Positions 55,075 through 64,000 of a stretch of DNA of 64,000 nt are shown here, piece by piece. The translations under genes and the position numbers were made by a program. Positions within the stretch are counted from its first letter, which is position 1. Every line of letters starts with the position of its first letter. The stretch comes from Escarpia spicata. Its lineage: Eukaryota; Annelida; Polychaeta; Sabellida; Siboglinidae. The DNA lies in NCBI GenBank assembly GCA_963995525.1, contig OZ023213.1, forward strand, positions 23,696,598 through 23,760,597. The letters run 5' to 3'. The notes below the pieces were generated by a model that had not been told where the DNA came from, ran no database searches, and saw nothing but the letters and a program-made list of their open reading frames with translations.

Positions 55075-56292
55075 ATGCGTAAGCTGCAGCTCCAGATCCT
55101 CCTTCTGTGCTTCGCTGTCGTTGGGATGATAGTCTTCTACAGCCAATACCAGCGATTTGCTGCTCAACGCCGTGTCACCGGCCCACCGCCATTGATGGAT
55201 CAGGTCGGCGACATCCCTATCGTGGTGTATCGTCCGCCGGTCTGCAAGAGGCAGCGAGTGAACGTTGTGTACGTAAAGACGCACAAGTGTGCCACCTCAA
55301 CAACTTTACGTGTCCTCAATAGGTACGCTAGACGCAATAAACTCTCGGTCGTCTGGCCTACTCCAGGACATTACACGCTCTGTTACCCGTTCCCGTTCGA
55401 GACGCGTTGTTTCCGTCCGACCAAGACACCATTTAACATCATGTATTTTCACGTCGTCTTCAACGAGGACGTCATATCACGTGTCATGCCACACGACTCT
55501 ATCTATGTCACGAGCATCCGGGAACCTTTCTCTCGGATGAAATCTGCGTTTAACTACTATTCAATACATAAACGGCTACCGAATCTGACTCACTTTGCCG
55601 AACCCTTGGTCGAGTATCTACGAGACATTCCTAAGTACGAAGCGATGTACATCTCGCCCGAGTACCAGCACTATAAGAAGTGTATGGGCAGCTTTAGCTT
55701 CACCCACAATACTCTGCCGTTCGAACTTGGATTGCCGACCGGCTTCCACGTCAACACGACCGACCAGACGAACAACGCCACCTACATCCGGTACTGGATC
55801 GACGCTCTGCAGCGCCGCTTCAGCCTCGTTATCATCACGGAGTATTACGACGAGTCGTTGGTGCTGCTGCGGCGTCTTATGTGTTGGAAGCTAGAGGACA
55901 TCCTTTATGTCAAGGGCAATGTACAGAGTTACACATATAAAGACGAACAGACCGACTTGCCCTACGTGAACAATTTTAAGCTTTACAACCAACCAGAGTA
56001 TATACTTTATAAACATTTCAATAAGACGCTATGGCGGCGCATAACTGAAGAGCCCGACAACTTCTGGAATGAATTGAGTCGATTCAAAGAGTTACTTAGC
56101 GAAGTAGCTGAGTTCTGTCAAAAGGCAAAACAGGGCGATGTTCCTTTGTTCCGCTCCTCCAAATGGAACGAAGAATTCTCCATCACACTGGAATGGTGTG
56201 GCAGAAAGAAACCGAAAAGAAAAGTGAGGTCGACCTATCTACACAACCCTGTCAATGATGTTGACAGTTCGCACGATGTGCCTGGTTGTTGA
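55075..56292 (+). CDS. Galactose 3-O-sulfotransferase-like enzyme, copy 3
   Basis: 405 residues, single exon, the same length as copy 1 from the equivalent ATG. Signal anchor at 6-22 (LQILLLCFAVVGMIVF), PAPS loop VKTHKCATSTT at 67-77, 3'-phosphate site SIREPFSRMKSAF at 147-159. Most residues match copy 1, including the long block from RLPNLTHFAEP to FHVNTTDQTNN. Differences cluster just after the PAPS loop (TLRVLNRYARR) and near the C-terminus (EWCGRKKPKRKV). Golgi type II topology is expected. Intact; the intron-less structure agrees with either retro-origin or an ancestral single coding exon. Confidence 0.88.
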   Translation: MRKLQLQILLLCFAVVGMIVFYSQYQRFAAQRRVTGPPPLMDQVGDIPIVVYRPPVCKRQRVNVVYVKTHKCATSTTLRVLNRYARRNKLSVVWPTPGHYTLCYPFPFETRCFRPTKTPFNIMYFHVVFNEDVISRVMPHDSIYVTSIREPFSRMKSAFNYYSIHKRLPNLTHFAEPLVEYLRDIPKYEAMYISPEYQHYKKCMGSFSFTHNTLPFELGLPTGFHVNTTDQTNNATYIRYWIDALQRRFSLVIITEYYDESLVLLRRLMCWKLEDILYVKGNVQSYTYKDEQTDLPYVNNFKLYNQPEYILYKHFNKTLWRRITEEPDNFWNELSRFKELLSEVAEFCQKAKQGDVPLFRSSKWNEEFSITLEWCGRKKPKRKVRSTYLHNPVNDVDSSHDVPGC

Positions 56293-57494
56293 ACATAACA
56301 CATAATTGTACTACATAACAAGATGAAAACATCGCAGCAAGACGAACATTAAATATCCGCACTCCGTACCTTTATTACTCAGTTGGCCGTAGATGACGAC
56401 CAGTAATTTTGCAAAGGAATAATTAATCTAAAAACATACCAAATGCCAAAGCTACATGTATGGTAGCAAGTAGGCCCCTATGATCAAGAGAGCAAATATT
56501 TTTCGTGTCGTACGTACACTTTCTTAAAAACAGTTTAAAATGGTAGATTACCACAACTTAAACTAATTATGATCCACCAGCCTCCGTTAATCATCTTGTT
56601 TCACTCTACCCATGCGTGTTTGGACACAGTTGCACATGTTCTCCACTTTCCATTCAGCCTCCTCCGTGGCACTGCAATTCTCGCCTTCCTAGATACCTGG
56701 TAACCTCCTCGATCCGGCCTTACCCATTGTTTCACAAAGTATGACCTACACCATCCCCGCAAGCCAGGGGCGGTAGTTAAGTACACAACAAATATAGTCT
56801 ACCTTTCTTGAAATGTCTGTTGCTGCTCCTCGTTGCTATCTGCCATCTGTCTCCAGAGTCCCCTTGAAAATAGCGTCTTGGTGTGATGTATAATTTTTTC
56901 TAGCACGTTTACATGGGACATGTTGGTCCAGTGAATACGTACTACTGAATTAGATCGTTCAGGAAGGTAGCAATCAATATGCGAGTATGAATTCGCACAC
57001 TGGCTATTTTGCAGAACGCACTAATATTTTAAAATACGCCACCAGATTGAGGCGAAATTGAGGGGTATTAGGTTTGGTTGAATTCTTTCTGAAAAACGAA
57101 GTAAGAGAGTTTCACCAATTTTCCACATGAGGTAAGTAATGCTTCATGCGCTGAGAAAGATTAAAGAAAACCTGTAGTTAATTTTTCCTTCCAGCACAGG
57201 ATATGTTATAATGGCCGCCTATGTAAAATATATTGTGGTCTTACCCATTCTACTAATAATTATCTTGCTCAGTAATTCGCCGATCAATTCATGACACCTT
57301 TCCGATTATCAAATTACGCAAAAAAAAGAATAATAGAGGCGTTTTATATAAGGCTCTTTGTTACTGCAAGATAATTATTGCTGCGCGCGACCGGTAGTGA
57401 AAGTGACACACCGTGGATAACTTTTGAGTTATTAATAATAGCAGGATTGACCAATTGCCTGATGCAACAACCAACCCTGTTCGATCCTATGTAA
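56293..57494. other. 3' flank of copy 3 and intergenic sequence
   Basis: Apart from the duplicated flank, 56735-56770 carries the phrase CGCAAGCCAGGG, shared with 59965-59976. No gene. Confidence 0.4.
56448..56692 (+). repeat. Duplicated 3' flank after copy 3
   Basis: Close match to 39401-39665 in the same orientation. Confidence 0.75.
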
Positions 57495-57672
57495 TTTACA
57501 TTTTAAATATACTGAATGAGCTCGACAATATCGAGAAACCTCCAACAAGCAATTGTACTAAATTAAGAAAGACACAAGGACTAGAGAACACGAATATTAA
57601 GTAGGTCGAACTTTAATGTAATATATATGTATAGGGCATGCGAAGGAACAGCGCAGATTAAATATCGGAAAG
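57495..57672 (+). pseudogene. LINE C-terminal fragment, left part
   Basis: Nucleotide similarity to 29800-29930 (for example AAATATACTGAATG..., TTAAGAAAGACACAAGGACT). It stops at AAAG before a transposon-like end. Confidence 0.5.
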
Positions 57673-58914
57673 TAGGGGAGACCCGGACGGGCTAACTGGC
57701 GCTTGGTGCAGGCTGAATCAAGCAAACCATTGATAAACTAGAATGCACTAATCATGTTATGGTTCCACCAAGAAAAAGGGCAATAGCACCACGCACATCA
57801 CCAGAAAATACTAGATGTAAGACGTACGTGAAAACACAGTACCACGGTGTGTTCATTTTTCACAATGCTGAACAAATATAATTTAAATATAACAAATGTC
57901 TTCAACACTATGGTTATTAACAAACGCATGGTAGGGTAGCCTGGGGCAACGCGGCTCCCCATGAAAAACGTTAAGAATACCCACCATAAAACTATGGTAA
58001 CGTAATGTGTTCATGTTATAGATAAATATATGTGTTGTCCATAGGGAAACCGTGTTCAATAAAATAGACAAAACAGATGAGTTATATATGAAAAGTGATA
58101 GGAGTATCCCCAAAACGTCTTGCCCCATGGTATGGGGCACAACGGTTTGTGGCATTCCCTTTGCGTTTTTCGCGTCTATGAACGCAACACTGTTTGAAAG
58201 TAACATGTATGTATACAACTAGTATGTATACGACTAGTATGTGTACGACTAGTATGTGTACGACTTGTGTGTATACAACTAGTATGTATACAACTAGTGT
58301 GTATACAACTAGTATGTATACAACTAGTGTGTATACAACTAGTATGTATACAACTAGTGTGTGTACGACTAGTATGTATACAACTAGTGTGTATACAACT
58401 AGTATGTATACAACTAATAATATTTTAAAATATTATAGTTGTTAAATTTAAATTATAGTTAACATTATAGCTGTGGTATCCTATGCGTGGTCCCAAAATA
58501 TTACGTTTCTTAATATTTCATCACAAGTATTGGATTTCGTAATATTTCGTCATAATTATGTCATGCCGGCTAGGAAGGGGGCCGACTTACCCCTTATGCA
58601 AAATGTGTGTTTTATCACGATGTATTCAAAACACTACCTACTTCCCTGTGTTTTCTTGTATTATATGTTGTTTTAATGTCACTAATAAAGTTCGTGCTTT
58701 GCACCATTATTTAATGAGTTGCACCAGTTTGACTATTGGTAAAGTACTATATAAAAATTGCATAACATAATTATTTAAAAAACACAATGATTTTCATACA
58801 TCTGTCTTGCGTTACTGAACTTTCTGGATGATTATCCAATGTATGTATCCAGATAACCTTTATATAGTATGTTCAGAACGTAAGTTACAATTGCGCCAAC
58901 CATCCCCGGTCTAG
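57673..58914. mobile_element. DNA transposon (non-autonomous) inside the LINE fragment
   Basis: The left edge reads GGGGAGACCCGGACGGG and CTGGCGC; the right edge as reverse complement reads CTAGACCGGGGATGG and TTGGCGC, an imperfect inverted repeat. The LINE sequence resumes immediately to the right. Internal CCCCATGGTATGGGGC is palindromic. No transposase. It contains the 15-bp minisatellite. Confidence 0.45.
58206..58416 (+). repeat. 15-bp minisatellite, about 14 copies
   Basis: Unit ATGTATACAACTAGT with G/A changes; in frame it reads MYTTS/VYTTS, which is not thought to be coding. Confidence 0.95.
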
Positions 58915-59130
58915 TCATAATCGCAGAGGGAATAATTAAAGAACTGAACAAATTAGGCCTGCTGATTGTGTTATAGCGGAGCGAATTTAAACAAAATATC
59001 TCTGAAGAGTGGGTTACACCTACAGTATATGGAGCTCTCGACATGGGCTAATGGCTTCCTTCTCTACTTGCCATCCCAGTTTTTCTTCTGGGTGGCAATC
59101 TTGTTAAATTTGGTTGAATAGGGCTTACAG
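58915..59130 (+). pseudogene. LINE 3' end, right part after the transposon
   Basis: Continues the 29930-30150 LINE: CTGATTGTGTTAT, then GGCTTCCTTCTC and GGGTGGCAATCTTGTTAAAT. Confidence 0.5.
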
Positions 59131-61179
59131 TGACGGCGATGGGGGAAGCGAAGTAGTTGACAGTGGCGGATTATGCAATTCGTGGGCTCTTGCCACCCGG
59201 CGTGAGCCCTAGGTAGACCCAGGAGCGGATTCAGATAGGGTAGTCTAAGGCGGTACTGTTATAGATTTTTCTTCTTTATAGTAAATTAGGCCTATGTAGT
59301 AACACTTTTATAATGTATGTCAGTTACACATTCAAACACATAGGACCTAAATCCCGGCTTGCAAAACTCATTGGGGCAATGAAAGCTATGTAGTAGCCGT
59401 CATTGACCTAATCGCTTCTTGCTAGCTGGGTTTGGGGAATACTCGGTCCAAAACAAATATGCTCGGCTACTTTCGTGGGCCCTATGCACATGCCTATGGT
59501 GCCGATCGGGTAATCCGCCACCGGTTATCGGCAAGAATATTGGAGCGAAGAGCGGCAACGAAGCAGGGCGAGGACAGGGGTATCGCACAAACGGGCCAAT
59601 TTTTTACTCGACGGCCTCTCCGTACAGAGTTACTTACGCTATGTTACTTTTATACACTTATAGGTTCCCTAATCATGTCAGTAGCCTACAGCATACTGTC
59701 ACTTATTTTTGGCCAGATTTAGATAGTTTCCAGTGGTGGGCTATTTGTGTTAAAGTCAACGACTGTGCTGGTTTTGCGGCGCAGCACATGTTTTAGATAA
59801 AAGAATCCCATTTATATATGTCTATATAGGCGAAGGTCAGGAGGACGTCCATATTGGCAATGCGCTCACGTTGGGTCATTATATAACAGTACAACGGTAT
59901 CTCCTCCCAGGCTCCGAGGTTCAGTCGCATGTTTCTATGTCCATTAGCTTCCTTGCACCATCCTCGCAAGCCAGGGCTATTTGCCATGCAAAACTAGCCC
60001 TGACTGATCCCCTACGCGAAGTGCGGACGTTAGCTGAGTCAAACTAGTAATTGACTTCGCCAGTCGCGACGGCATCACACCCGAGAACAGCGCAAATACC
60101 CGCTCCAATTTGAAGACGGACAAACGACTTCTGGGAATTCCAATATATAATGATGACCCGTTCGCCCATTAGCACGAGCAGTATTGTGTATTCGAATACT
60201 TGCTTCTACTTCCTAAACATTGCATGTAACACGAGCCACGGTTGGTAGAAATTAGTTTTATTATGACCACTTGACATGCCTAGCTCCACTGATCTAGTGA
60301 GCGATTTCATAGGCTGAGCTTAAATTCAGAGTTTCGCAAAGCGATCAGCCATGGGGTACTGCAGGCTGGCACTGACATAATCAGCAGCAGCGAACCCTGG
60401 CGTGCGAGGATGCCTTGCACGAATGGCCTCTGTTATACCGATTGTACCGATATATAAAAAACGATTGTTATTTTGAGTTACTTATTTACGCGTTTGCGAT
60501 ATACAGCATGCTATCTAGAGGACGTTTTTCCTACCTGGGACAATAAAATGGTGATCAACTCTTCAGATGGCGCAACTGTAAGCGTATTTAAGATAAACAT
60601 ACTCTTTTTGTGATAACAGTTTGTTGTTCCACATGGATGGGATAAGCTAATATATTATCATTATTATGAACACATTTAAGGACACGTTACCTTTCAGGAG
60701 TGCATTATGGGTATTATTCACAAGCGGGATCAGCCGCATAGATATGACATGTTCTAGACTTCTAGTCTAGCGAGCGTTCAGTGCATTGCCCGATATCAGT
60801 ACAGCGGCTAGAGCGGGAAGAGTGAAGCCAGAACGTACGTGTTGAGTTCCACTACCATGTCGAATAATCAGAGCCAGGAAGCTATACAGACCTAGATGTA
60901 GACCAGCACGTATAATCAATCGCGCAGACTCCAGTTTCTCCGTCCGGCGTCGCTCCGGCGGTTTCATGATTAATGGTTTCACTGTTCCGTAATGTTATAT
61001 ATTATGCATGCCGCTTTGAATATTAGAGGCCGTGTTTGATTTCCGTTGCGAGGACGTCTACTGTTCGCAACAATAATGTTTTTTACGAACACGATCAGCT
61101 ATGTAACAATAGGAGAGCGTTGTAACATTGCCATCCATCCTCTTAGCTTTAGTTGTGTCTGCGTCAGCCACCGTTTGAT
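59131..61179. other. Intergenic, nothing firmly recognised
   Basis: 59940-59990 has the short repeat CCTCGCAAGCCAGGGCTA. Open stretches such as 59419-59796 match no family. No gene supported. Confidence 0.4.
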
Positions 61180-61180
61180 G

Positions 61181-62300
61181 CCGTGGACAAGACAGGTATC
61201 TTCAAACACAGACCAACCTGTATCCGCCTACACAACGAAGACACATGACATCGTGTGAAGCCGTGGACAAGACAGGTATCTTCAAACACAGACCAACCTG
61301 TATCCGCCTACACAACGAAGACACATGACATCGTGTGATGCCCTTGAGAAGACATGTATCTTCAAACACAGACCAACCTGTATCCGCCAACGCAACGGAG
61401 ACACATGACATCGTTTGATGCCATGGACATGACAGGTATCTTCAAACACAGACCAACCTGTATCCGCCTACACAACGAAGACACATGACATCGTGTGATG
61501 CCCTGGAGAAGACATGTATCTTCAAACACAGACCAACCTGTATCCGCCAACGCAACGGAGACACATGACATCGTTTGATGCCATGGACATGACATGTATC
61601 TTCAAACACAAACCAACCTGTATCCGCCTACGCAACGGAGACACATGACATCGTGTGATGCCATGGACATGACAGGTATCTTCAAACACAGACCAACCTG
61701 TATCCGCCTACGCAACGGAGACACATGACATCGTTTGATGCCATGGACATGACAGGTATCTTCAAACACAGACCAACCTGTATCCGCCAACACAACGGAG
61801 ACACATGACATCGTTTGATGCCATGGACATGACAGCTATCTTCAAACACAGACCAACCTGTATCCGCCTACACAACGGAGACACATGACATCGTTTGATG
61901 CCATGGACATGACAGGTATCTTCAAACCAGACCAACCTGTATCCGCCTACGCAACGGAGACACATGACATCGTGTGATGCCCTGGAGAAGACATGTATCT
62001 TCAAACACAGACCAACCTGTATCCGCCAACGCAACGGAGACACATGACATCGTTTGATGCCATGGACATGACATGTATCTTCAAACACAAACCAACCTGT
62101 ATCCGCCTACGCAACGGAGACACATGACATCGTTTGATGCCATGGACATGACAGGTATCTTCAAACACAAACCAACCTGTATCCGCCTACACAACGGAGA
62201 CACATGACATCGTGTGATGCCCTGGAGAAGACATGTATCTTCAAAAACAGACCAACCTACATGTATCTGCCTACGTAACGGAGACACATCATATCGTCTG
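61181..62300 (+). repeat. 80-bp minisatellite, 14 copies
   Basis: The phrase TTCAAACACAGACCAACCTG recurs every 80 bases from 61201 to about 62241. Two unit types alternate irregularly: GTGGACA/ATGGACA..GACAGG and CTGGAGAAGACATG. One unit is 1 base short near 61926. Confidence 0.97.
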
Positions 62301-62865
62301 CGAGTACGGGGATTGGTGTGGACACCTAGTGCTATTTTTGGTTGCCATGAATTTTAAAACTTAAAACCTTAATTCCTAGATAATAATCCAGACGGCAACC
62401 CTATCAAATCAGTTGGCCTCACTCTGGAAATTGGATTTACGCACAGGCCAGTCAGCTCTCGGAGTGGTCATTTTCTCGTAATTGGGTGCAACTGTATTTA
62501 AAAATTTACATGGTAGAAATACAGTTACAGTACAATGTAACTGAATTTCTACCATGCACATTTTAAAATACTCATTGGGTATAAAAAATATACGGAATGA
62601 TGAGAACAAATAACGACAACAAATATAATAATTATCGACATGTGTAGTTTTGATTAATTCAGAGACAACATTTTGAACAATATGCCAAAAAAGCCCTTCA
62701 ATTTCGTGGTCGTTCTTCTTATGACGTGCAGTCCGACGGAACACGATCGCGTGACAAGACCATCACATCGCCATTTGTGGTCGAAGCAGATGTACTTGTT
62801 CTTTGTAACCCACCTTCTTACAAATCTTGGCTAGGAAACCCCTCTCATTGCATATATATATATAA
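62301..62865. other. Intergenic, nothing recognised
   Basis: A short inverted repeat GGTAGAAATACAGTTACAGT with ACTGAATTTCTACC lies at 62512-62555. Confidence 0.4.
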
Positions 62866-62912
62866 TTACACACGCACGCACGCACGCACGCACGCACACA
62901 CGCACGCACACA
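62866..62912. repeat. CGCA/CA microsatellite
   Basis: (CGCA)n with CACA interruptions. Confidence 0.9.
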
Positions 62913-63640
62913 TAAAGATCCACCGCTGCAGCCTTGGTCTTTAGCAACGCTACAACATTTTTGACATATAAAAAATATTCTGGATATCTTTCCTTTATGG
63001 AATATTGTATATCCAGGGGTCCAAATTAAGAAAGTTAACCCACTCGCCAGAGGGACTAGTAGCCTTAATATGTTACTCATCCCCATGAACAATCACTAGT
63101 CCCCATTTTGTGGACATCGTCAAAATGCGACCTTTTATGCAAATTCGTATGTCGACCTGCAATGCTCCTTAAACAAAAAAATACAAATAATTATAAATTT
63201 TATAATTGAAGATGCAACGTAATTATTTGATCCAATTAGTGTTAAATCAGATCTCGAGGTTTGGAAGTTGTCAACGGCCGCATGACTCGACTCTCGAGTC
63301 CTCCACAATGTCATGCAATGTCCTCAAGCAGTATCAGTGAATGACATATTTCAGGATTTGGGCAACTGCATCTTCATCTATAACCGACTCATCATCAGTG
63401 GGGCTGAAATTCTCGCTTCCTCTCACACGCATCGTGCCTTCGCTTATGCGCAACTTTCTCATCGGCGCTCTATTTTCTTTTGGGGGTTAGACCCTTTTAT
63501 GAAATTCCACATGATTTCAAAAGGAAACGCAGGAAATCGACGGGTAAAAGTTCTGTTCAGTGTACTATATTTGTACCCGTGTGCACGGATTTTTGACCAC
63601 GTTGCAACGTGTAGTGGCTGCTCGTATACGAAATGGGATA
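62913..63640. other. Intergenic, nothing recognised
   Basis: No supported feature. Confidence 0.4.
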
Positions 63641-64000
63641 TACCCGGGGGGGGGGGGGGCACTACCCTTACATATGGGTAGGGGTGTGCAGCCGAAGGTC
63701 ACGTACCCCTACGAATGATAAGGGCATCCAATATCAAAAAGTATACCCTTGTTCTAGGGAGCCTCTGTCAAAAACGACCTGAAGTCGGCACATCCACTGT
63801 ACTGCTAGTATAGGCAGTGTCCCCCGGGCTGTGAATGCTGTGATAAAAACCTAGCCTTGTTCTAGGGAGAGTACCCTTGTCTAGGGAATTTCTGTATAAT
63901 GTTGTTCCTTGTTCTAGGGAGAATATATGAAAAACGGACCCTTGATCTAGGGAACCTCGGTAAAAAACGACCCTTGAAGTCGGCACATCCACAGTACTGC
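63640..64000. repeat. G-run and CTTGTTCTAGGGA repeat cluster
   Basis: A run of 13 G at about 63646-63658 is followed by repeats of CTTG(T/A)TCTAGGGA at about 63749, 63855, 63877, 63908 and 63941. The phrase GAAGTCGGCACATCCAC occurs at 63782 and 63976. A dispersed, probably SINE- or satellite-like family running off the window. Confidence 0.6.

Noticed and set aside
58194..58445. Open frame of MYTTS repeats
   Set aside because: It is a translation of the 15-bp minisatellite; no start context or flanking coding sequence.
61202..62287. Series of minus-strand Cys-containing open frames
   Set aside because: They result from the 80-bp minisatellite; the unit length is not a multiple of three and the frames restart in each block.

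Overview
The window is eukaryotic nuclear DNA, most likely from a marine invertebrate. Short genes are split by introns, there are many non-LTR retrotransposon and DNA-transposon remnants, SINE-like repeats and minisatellites, and there are exons of families common in such genomes (Gal3ST sulfotransferases, P2X7-C-terminal-domain proteins, SWIM-domain proteins of the YqaJ-associated type). The species cannot be named from the sequence alone.

Bases 1 to about 9340 are clearly different: GC-rich, almost fully coding, all genes on the + strand, with viral packing. This is a partial, decayed Maverick/Polinton (adintovirus-like) endogenous element. From left to right it holds three small unrecognised ORFs (early-type region) ending at a poly(A) signal, a CRE+TATA promoter, a C2H2/C2HC zinc-finger ORF, a family-B DNA polymerase ORF, a penton-like minor capsid gene, a basic virion-core gene (frameshifted), a hexon-like major capsid gene (two in-frame TAG stops), an adenain-like cysteine protease, a repeat-bearing 3' region and two poly(A) signals. 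The most unusual point is that the polymerase ORF loses its catalytic C-terminal half and runs in frame into the C-terminal part of a chromodomain integrase and then a two-helix membrane segment, giving one open 1,196-codon frame. The packaging ATPase and the integrase catalytic core are not in the window.

Bases 9.4-12.3 kb hold a decayed LINE on the + strand. Bases 12.9-21.5 kb hold host-type exons on both strands: a broken SWIM-domain gene (-), a two-exon P2X7-C-domain gene (-) whose intron contains a Mutator-like non-autonomous element with a perfect 9-bp target duplication and a nested hAT-like repeat, and some unrecognised + strand exons. Bases 21.5-32.9 kb are mostly repeats: palindromic MITEs (one split by a CR1-like LINE with PHD finger, endonuclease and RT), a purine tract, a dispersed repeat family and microsatellites.

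Bases 36-57 kb are built around three copies of a galactose 3-O-sulfotransferase-like gene: an intact copy at 36.7-37.9 kb (+), an inverted, deleted pseudogene at 42.4-43.2 kb (-), and an intact copy at 55.1-56.3 kb (+). Each has a pyrimidine-rich minisatellite immediately 5'. Between them lie LINE, Gypsy-integrase and hAT fragments, tRNA-like SINEs in inverted orientation, and a LINE fragment with a 2A-like motif. The right end (57-64 kb) has a LINE tail interrupted by a DNA transposon, a 15-bp and an 80-bp minisatellite, and G-rich repeats.
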